From contig NZ_JAERMU010000002.1 in the NCBI RefSeq assembly GCF_016756775.1, positions 124,001-188,000 of the forward strand: a stretch of DNA of 64,000 nt. The letters are read 5' to 3'. The stretch is from Dryocola clanedunensis subsp. sulfonylureivorans. Lineage in GTDB: Bacteria > Pseudomonadota > Gammaproteobacteria > Enterobacterales > Enterobacteriaceae. This document shows, piece after piece, positions 59,284-64,000 of the stretch; within the stretch, counting starts at the first letter, position 1; each line of letters begins with the position of its first letter. A model generated the notes under the pieces. It did not search any database and was not told the DNA's origin. It saw only the letters and a list, made by a program, of their open reading frames with translations. The position numbers and the translations under genes are program-made.

Positions 59284-60066
59284 CTAAGGATGAAAATTCA
59301 CCCATTTCTGGGCGGCCATTCCCGGCTTCGAGATAAACTGGAAGCGGGCCGGATCATCAATAAACTGCTGGTACAGCGGCTCACCGGTGATACCAAACTC
59401 GCTGTAAATCCTCGGTGAGGTCACCTGTAACCGCCCCGGCATATAGCGGCGGTTATGCTGCCAGGCGATGTGCTCCTCCTGTAAAAGAGGATACCAGGCA
59501 AGCCCCTTCATGGCGCGCACCGCATCATATTCAAAACCGTACTCCCGATCGCACCATGCGCCAAACGTCAGCGGTTCGTCCGGTGAGGCTGAGATAGTGG
59601 CGTGCGCCCAGCCCGGCGGAACAAGCACCTTCTCCCCGGGCCCTGCGCAGACGGCGAAGCAGCGCCCCGGATCGTCCGCCACAAATTCCTGCATATAGAT
59701 AATCGCTTTGCCCTGCCAGACCTCGTACAGCTCCGGCGGCGACCAGCCGCTGTGTCCGCTGATGCGGTGGATATGCCCCTGGCTACGAATGGGTTCGTCG
59801 CCCAGTCTTCCACGGGCGTAGGTCACCACGCCGAACAGCAGCATGCGCTTTTTCAGCTCGTCACGATCTTTGAGGCGGGCAACGTCCATCGCGATAGCGT
59901 ACACATCCTCGGGGCCGTCGCACGTCGGATCCCGTAAAGAAGCGCGGACCTGATCCAGCTTGCGGATCTCCGGCACCGGGCCGATCACCTCTTCGCCGTA
60001 GCTGAAGCCCATCGGCGAGTGGTGGATCGCCATATCCAGACCAAAACTGCGCGCTGATTCAGCCAT
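59284..60066 (-). CDS. Cupin glucose-6-phosphate-isomerase-like protein (second gene of pair)
   Basis: 260 residues. A cupin core resembles archaeal-type phosphoglucose isomerases: GHIH (H98, H100), a glutamate in PPELYEVWQGKA (E112 or E115) and H155 in PPGWAHA make the expected metal set. It is longer at both ends than its 187-residue neighbour, so it may differ in substrate. It overlaps that gene's 3' end by 8 nt, and the pair is transcribed from the promoter next to operator 60666-60681. The isomerase activity is inferred; a related keto-aldo isomerisation is equally possible. Confidence 0.7.
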   Translation of the reverse strand: MAESARSFGLDMAIHHSPMGFSYGEEVIGPVPEIRKLDQVRASLRDPTCDGPEDVYAIAMDVARLKDRDELKKRMLLFGVVTYARGRLGDEPIRSQGHIHRISGHSGWSPPELYEVWQGKAIIYMQEFVADDPGRCFAVCAGPGEKVLVPPGWAHATISASPDEPLTFGAWCDREYGFEYDAVRAMKGLAWYPLLQEEHIAWQHNRRYMPGRLQVTSPRIYSEFGITGEPLYQQFIDDPARFQFISKPGMAAQKWVNFHP

Positions 60067-60622
60067 TTTGCACCTCCTTCGCCTGGATTTTTCCTCCGAA
60101 TCCCGTCACGCGCAGGGCAAATCCCTCGGCCAGCGAACGATAATCGTGCCCGGCGACGGTCGGCCAGACGGCGAGAGCAGAAAGGATTTCAGTACCGGTA
60201 TTAATGAGCCGGTGGGCTGTATTGCCCGGAATGATATGCACAGAGCCGGGTGAGACCTGCTCCAGCCGCGCCTCACCCTGCTCGTTTTGCAGCAGCAGCA
60301 GGCCGCTGCCGCGAATGCCGAAATAGACTTCACCCTGTTCGCGCCGCTGATGGAAATGTCCGCGAGTCATGTAGAACTCATCGCCTACCAGGCCAGGATG
60401 CAGGTGCGTCATACCGACGTACAGCTCCCCTTCGCCCTGCGGCGAGTCCAGCATTTCAACTTCATAAACCGGCGTATCGGCGGGAATCGCCTGCCAGGCG
60501 GTAAAATCGTGGAAGACACCGCTTAGATCGCCGCAGCGGGTTACTTTTTTAATAACGTTACCGCCCGAGAACTGGCCAGTAAGAAACGCCACGCCCGGCG
60601 GCATGCTGATGGATGTACTCAT
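60059..60622 (-). CDS. Cupin-type glucose-6-phosphate isomerase (first gene of pair)
   Basis: 187 residues, the size of archaeal cupin phosphoglucose isomerases. The metal ligands appear as H89-x-H91-x6-E98 in TRGHFHQRREQGEVYFG and H137 in IPGNTAHR, the pattern known in Pyrococcus furiosus PGI shifted by one residue. Such enzymes interconvert glucose-6- and fructose-6-phosphate. A second, unrelated Pgi-type enzyme is normal in enterobacteria, so this one probably serves a dedicated sugar pathway. A GGAGAAAG ribosome-binding site precedes the ATG, and a perfect LacI-type operator lies 44 bp upstream. Confidence 0.85.
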   Translation of the reverse strand: MSTSISMPPGVAFLTGQFSGGNVIKKVTRCGDLSGVFHDFTAWQAIPADTPVYEVEMLDSPQGEGELYVGMTHLHPGLVGDEFYMTRGHFHQRREQGEVYFGIRGSGLLLLQNEQGEARLEQVSPGSVHIIPGNTAHRLINTGTEILSALAVWPTVAGHDYRSLAEGFALRVTGFGGKIQAKEVQNG

Positions 60623-60623
60623 T

Positions 60624-60705
60624 TACTTTCTCCGGCCCAAGGAGAACTGCGTAGCCAGTATAGCCGGTTAATCGATTAACCGAAGCCTTCAAGCCGGAGA
60701 AAGTA
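60624..60705. repeat. 13-bp inverted repeat flanking the cupin-pair operator
   Basis: TACTTTCTCCGGC (60624-60636) and GCCGGAGAAAGTA (60693-60705) are perfect inverted copies 56 bp apart. The left copy holds the cupin gene's ribosome-binding site and the operator sits between the arms. Confidence 0.7.
60665..60682. promoter_or_regulatory. LacI-type operator 4 (perfect palindrome)
   Basis: CGGTTAATCGATTAACCG is a perfect 18-bp palindrome with the central CG typical of LacI-family operators. Its 16-bp core is shared, with one to few changes, with the three sites at 53816-53953. Confidence 0.8.
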
Positions 60706-60722
60706 GAGCCACTTCGCATTAT

Positions 60723-61640
60723 TTAAGGTGCCAGCGCCAGCACCTCTGCCACCCAGGCCTGGAATCCCGCAACGTCCAGCCCTAACGCGACCCGGGCGTT
60801 GGGCTCACGCGCAAACCGCCCCTCCAGATCCACAACCGTGGTGCCCGCCGTGTACTCGCCGTGCGTTTCAACCGCCACAAAGCAGTTCTGCACGCGGAAC
60901 AATTCTGGTTTTACCAGGAACGCAATCGCGCAGAGATCGTGCATGCGCAGGCCAGTCGCCATGCTGCCGCTGCGATAGTGGCTGAAAAGAGAGTGAAGCA
61001 TCTTTCCGGTTTGATTCAGATGCGCAAGCTGCTGCAAATACTCAGGGCTTAGCAGCGCCGTGTTGGTCACGTCCAGCCCGCACATCACGATATCCAGCCC
61101 GCTTTCAAATACCCGCGCGGCGGCTTCGGGATCGATGGCGATATTAAATTCCGCGTTCGGCGTGAAGTTACCGCGCCCGGCCGATCCGCCCATCATCACC
61201 AGGCGTTGGATCTTGTCTTTGCAGTCCGGGTATTGCGTTAACAGCAGAGCGATATTGGTCAGCGGCCCGATGGTGACAAGCGTTACGAGCTTATCGCTGG
61301 CCTTCAGGTACTGATAAATAGCTTCACAAGCAGGCTCCGCCAGCGGCTGGCGGGAATGCTCAACGAATGTATACCCTTCCATACCCGACTCGCCGTGAAC
61401 ATAGGCGGCATCGCGCAGTTTACGCACCAGCGGCGTTGCGGCTCCTTTTGCCACCGGGATATCAGACTGCCAGAACTCCATTAGCGCCAATGCGTTACGC
61501 GTGGTTTTCTCTACAGAAACATTACCTGCAACGGTAGTCATCAGCTTTAAATCAAGCTGTGGGGCAAACAGCACCGCGGCAATGGCAACGGCGTCGTCTA
61601 TACCAGGATCCGTATCCAGGATGATGGGGTTTCTTTCCAT
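60723..61640 (-). CDS. rihC: Non-specific ribonucleoside hydrolase RihC
   Basis: 305 residues (E. coli 304). It hydrolyses purine and pyrimidine ribonucleosides to base and ribose. The Ca2+-binding aspartate cluster DTDPGIDDA is at residues 9-17; [13 protein letters not shown] and the C-terminal RMHDLCAIA complete the active-site signature. It is next to dapB in E. coli and here marks the far border of the accessory segment. Confidence 0.95.
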   Translation of the reverse strand: MERNPIILDTDPGIDDAVAIAAVLFAPQLDLKLMTTVAGNVSVEKTTRNALALMEFWQSDIPVAKGAATPLVRKLRDAAYVHGESGMEGYTFVEHSRQPLAEPACEAIYQYLKASDKLVTLVTIGPLTNIALLLTQYPDCKDKIQRLVMMGGSAGRGNFTPNAEFNIAIDPEAAARVFESGLDIVMCGLDVTNTALLSPEYLQQLAHLNQTGKMLHSLFSHYRSGSMATGLRMHDLCAIAFLVKPELFRVQNCFVAVETHGEYTAGTTVVDLEGRFAREPNARVALGLDVAGFQAWVAEVLALAP

Positions 61641-61735
61641 AAGTGGCTCTCTCTTTTAACCTTATTAGGCACATACGCCGCTCTTAGCTTACTATGTAGC
61701 TCGTTTCTGTATTTAGTCCTGGCCGGGAAATTACG

Positions 61736-62467
61736 ATGAAAGTCACGCAGGCAAGTATTTCTGAATCCGTTACGCAGCACCTTGCGCGCCGCATCATGCA
61801 TGGCGATCTCGCGCCGGGGCTTTCGCTGCCGGGCGAAAACGAGCTGGCTCAGGAATATGACGTTTCCCGGACGTCAGTGCGCAACGCCCTGCAGGTGCTG
61901 GCGGCAAAAGGCCTGATCTCCATTCAGGCGAAAAAGCGCAGCACGGTTAACGGCCGGGAACAGTGGAGCCTGCTGGATATAGACGTGCTGGGCTGGCTCT
62001 CTGAAGGGGAAGTCGATCTGCAGCTCGTTGAGCAGCTGATGGTCACGCGGCTGATCTTCGAGCCTAACGTCGCCACCCTTGCGGCGCTCAACGCCAACGG
62101 TCACGACCTGGCAGCGATGGAAGACGCGCTGCAGCTGATGCGTCAGGGCCAGCTTGAGGCGGAGCGGCCGCTGTTTGAACAAGGGGACATGGCCTTCCAC
62201 CAGGCCTTACTGCGCGCGACGCACAACCCCTTCCTGCTCGCCCTCGGCAACGCCCTTTCTGCCGCAATGGAGCTCTCCTTCCGGCAAACGATAGAAAAAG
62301 ACGTGCGCCAGACGAAAACCGCCATTGATGAACACTTTCAGCTGTTCGACGCCATCCGTCTGAAGCAGGTCGACAACGCCCGTCAGCAGATGCGCAGCAT
62401 CGTGCTTAACGCCGCGAAGAAACGCATCTGGCACGATCGCCCGGAAATGTTCGACCACATCATCTGA
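61736..62467 (+). CDS. GntR/FadR-family regulator of the dgo-type genes
   Basis: 243 residues. It has an N-terminal GntR winged helix (about 10-75; ENELAQEYDVSRTSVRNALQVLAAKGLI) and a C-terminal FCD effector domain (about 95-230). It resembles DgoR, the galactonate-responsive repressor of the E. coli dgo operon, in plan and in being next to dgoK/dgoA, but I do not give it that name. A TTGTATTACAA palindrome (62529-62541) and a partial second copy lie between it and dgoK, the probable operators. Confidence 0.88.
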   Translation: MKVTQASISESVTQHLARRIMHGDLAPGLSLPGENELAQEYDVSRTSVRNALQVLAAKGLISIQAKKRSTVNGREQWSLLDIDVLGWLSEGEVDLQLVEQLMVTRLIFEPNVATLAALNANGHDLAAMEDALQLMRQGQLEAERPLFEQGDMAFHQALLRATHNPFLLALGNALSAAMELSFRQTIEKDVRQTKTAIDEHFQLFDAIRLKQVDNARQQMRSIVLNAAKKRIWHDRPEMFDHII

Positions 62468-62528
62468 TCCCCTTCTGACGTAATTTCGATCGCCCTCACA
62501 GATCGTGGTTGTTTTTTGCCCTAACATT

Positions 62529-62563
62529 CTTGTATTACAAGATTGATTGGTTTGTATTACTTG
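62529..62563 (+). promoter_or_regulatory. Tandem GntR-type operators before dgoK
   Basis: CTTGTATTACAAG (62529-62541) is a perfect 13-bp palindrome. TTTGTATTACTTG (62551-62563) is a partial second copy with its centre 22 bp away, about two helical turns. FadR-family regulators often bind such TTGTAnTACAA sites. Confidence 0.7.
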
Positions 62564-62565
62564 AT

Positions 62566-63468
62566 ATGAGCAGACACTGGATCGCTATCGACTGGGGCAC
62601 CACCAACTTCCGTGCATTCTTGATGCATGACGATGTTCAGGTTGCCCACATAAATCAGGCCTGCGGGCTGCTGTCCGTGGGACAGGGGGAGTTTGCCGCC
62701 ACGCTGCAAAAACTTATTCAGCCGTGGCTTGAGGAGCATCCTGCCGTACCGATCGTGCTGGCGGGGATGGTTGGCTCGCAGCAAGGCTGGTTTGAAGTTG
62801 CCTACGCCCCGCTTCCCGCCACGACGCGCAGCCTTATTGAGGGAACGCGAAGAATCGCCACCTCATGGGGAAGTCCTGCGTGGATCGTGCCCGGCGTCAG
62901 CGGCACCAGTCCGTTTGGACAGCCAGATGTAATGCGCGGCGAGGAAGTCCAGCTCTTTGGCCTTTACGCTTTACACCCGGCGGCGCAGCACTACGCATTG
63001 TTGCCGGGTACGCACAGCAAACACGCGCAGATGATCAACGGCGAGATCGCCGCCTTTTCCACGTTTATGAGCGGCGAGCTGTTCGCGCTGCTCAGCCAGC
63101 ACTCACTCCTCGGACGCGCCCTGCCGCCGCAACAGGAAGATGAAAATGCCTTCTTACTCGGTGTCTCGACGGCCCTGCACGGCGCGCCTTTCAGCCATTT
63201 AATTTTCTCTGCCCGCTCCCGTCGCCTTGCCGGTGAGATATCGGACGCGCACGTCCACAGCTACCTTTCCGGCCTGGTTATCGGTTATGAACTGCTGGCT
63301 TTACCCGGTGCGCAGCGCGCCTGGCTGGTTGGCAGCCCTGCTCTCACCGCTCGCTATGCGCTGGCGGCAACACAGATCGGCTTAGATCTTGTGCCGGTCA
63401 GCGGCGACGACTGTTTTATCAGCGGCCTTTGCCATCTCTATTCCCTTCTTCAGGAACACGCATCATGA
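62566..63468 (+). CDS. dgoK: 2-dehydro-3-deoxygalactonokinase
   Basis: 300 residues from ATG 62566; the in-frame upstream start at 62509 would run through the operators. It phosphorylates 2-keto-3-deoxygalactonate in the DeLey-Doudoroff pathway of galactonate/galactose catabolism. The N-terminal AIDWGTTNFRAF phosphate loop, VLAGMVGS, MRGEEVQLFG, LLPGTHSKHAQ and a GDDCFISGL stretch are DgoK signatures. It overlaps dgoA by 4 nt (ATGA). Confidence 0.92.
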   Translation: MSRHWIAIDWGTTNFRAFLMHDDVQVAHINQACGLLSVGQGEFAATLQKLIQPWLEEHPAVPIVLAGMVGSQQGWFEVAYAPLPATTRSLIEGTRRIATSWGSPAWIVPGVSGTSPFGQPDVMRGEEVQLFGLYALHPAAQHYALLPGTHSKHAQMINGEIAAFSTFMSGELFALLSQHSLLGRALPPQQEDENAFLLGVSTALHGAPFSHLIFSARSRRLAGEISDAHVHSYLSGLVIGYELLALPGAQRAWLVGSPALTARYALAATQIGLDLVPVSGDDCFISGLCHLYSLLQEHAS

Positions 63469-64000
63469 ACCCGACATCGTTTCTTCAGCGCTGGCAGCAG
63501 GAACCTCTGCCGCTTGTGGCTATTTTGCGCGGCATCACGCCAGACATGGCCGCAGAGGCGGCGGAAGCTCTGCTCGAGTGCGGCTTTCGCTATCTTGAAG
63601 TGCCGCTCAACAGCCCATCCCCTTACGAATCAATCAGCCTGATGCGCAAAGCCGTAGGCGATCGAGGTTATGTGGGAGCAGGCACCGTTCTGAGCGTTGA
63701 GCAGGTGGATCGGGTGGCCGAGTGCGGCGGGCAGCTGATCATCTCCCCAAATTGTGATCCCGACGTGATCGCCCATTCAGTGAGGCGCGCAATGGTCAGC
63801 CTGCCGGGCGTGATGACGCCGAGCGAGGCCTTCCGCGCAATCAGCGCCGGGGCCAGCGCGCTGAAGCTCTTCCCGGCGGAGCAGATCTCCCCGGCAATCA
63901 CTAAAGCCTTCCGCGCGGTGATCCCGGCAGAAGTCGCTCTCCTGCCGGTAGGCGGCATCCAGCCCGACGCGGCCCAGATGCGCAGTTATATTCAGGCCGG
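63465..64000 (+). CDS. dgoA: 2-dehydro-3-deoxy-6-phosphogalactonate aldolase, N-terminal part
   Basis: Partial: about 178 codons are visible before the window ends (family about 205). It cleaves 2-keto-3-deoxy-6-phosphogalactonate to pyruvate and glyceraldehyde-3-phosphate. KDPG/KDPGal-aldolase residues are present: E45 in LEVPLNSP and the Schiff-base lysine K134 in ALKLFPAEQ, with ILRGITP and GAGTVL between. It starts inside the dgoK stop (ATGA). Downstream genes are out of view; a galactonate dehydratase and transporter would be expected. Confidence 0.93.
   Translation, partial: MNPTSFLQRWQQEPLPLVAILRGITPDMAAEAAEALLECGFRYLEVPLNSPSPYESISLMRKAVGDRGYVGAGTVLSVEQVDRVAECGGQLIISPNCDPDVIAHSVRRAMVSLPGVMTPSEAFRAISAGASALKLFPAEQISPAITKAFRAVIPAEVALLPVGGIQPDAAQMRSYIQA

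Overview
The window is a chromosomal segment from a member of the Enterobacteriaceae. Most genes encode close homologues of Escherichia coli proteins of nearly identical length. Gene order follows the E. coli K-12 region from rihC to murF, inverted here. Operon structure and several regulatory sites (SgrS, the TPP riboswitch, ara operators, mraZ boxes, the leu attenuator) also match. The divergence from E. coli and the accessory content suggest the Enterobacter/Lelliottia/Leclercia group; sequence alone does not settle the genus. I saw no tRNA, rRNA, insertion sequence, prophage or CRISPR array.

Layout. Bases 1-5820 (minus) hold the start of the dcw cell-wall/division cluster: mraZ, rsmH, ftsL, ftsI, murE and a truncated murF, behind a Pmra-type promoter with MraZ boxes. 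Bases 6392-11140 (minus) hold cra, ilvIH and leuO. Bases 11800-16657 (plus) hold the leucine attenuator/leader and leuABCD. Bases 16745-24144 hold setA and sgrS/sgrT (minus), sgrR and a TPP-riboswitch-controlled thiBPQ (plus), and yabI (minus). Bases 24232-29402 are the arabinose module, araC divergent from araBAD with conserved araO2, araO1, CRP, I1 and I2 sites. Then come polB (LexA box), rapA and rluA (plus), djlA (minus), lptD-surA-pdxA-rsmA-apaG-apaH (plus), folA and kefFC (minus), a YgdI/YgdR-type lipoprotein where E. coli has the cai/fix genes, carAB and dapB (minus).

Between dapB and rihC, adjacent in E. coli, lies an accessory segment of about 8 kb (52778-60622). It contains a LacI-family regulator; a divergent operon for a 581-residue two-part mannose-6-phosphate-isomerase-like protein plus a mannose-family PTS permease (IIA, IIB, IIC, IID); an AT-rich family-25 glycosyltransferase gene; and a convergent pair of overlapping genes for cupin glucose-6-phosphate-isomerase-like proteins. 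A palindrome, GGTTAATCGATTAACC, occurs in front of the cupin pair and, in variant copies, three times in the regulator/PTS intergenic region, which also carries a perfect-consensus CRP site. I infer one sugar-responsive regulon joining a PTS transporter to two kinds of sugar-phosphate isomerase. Its substrate is unknown to me, and this is the best candidate here for an undescribed system.

The window ends with rihC (minus) and a GntR regulator-dgoK-dgoA cluster (plus) for 2-keto-3-deoxygalactonate catabolism, with dgoA cut by the window edge.
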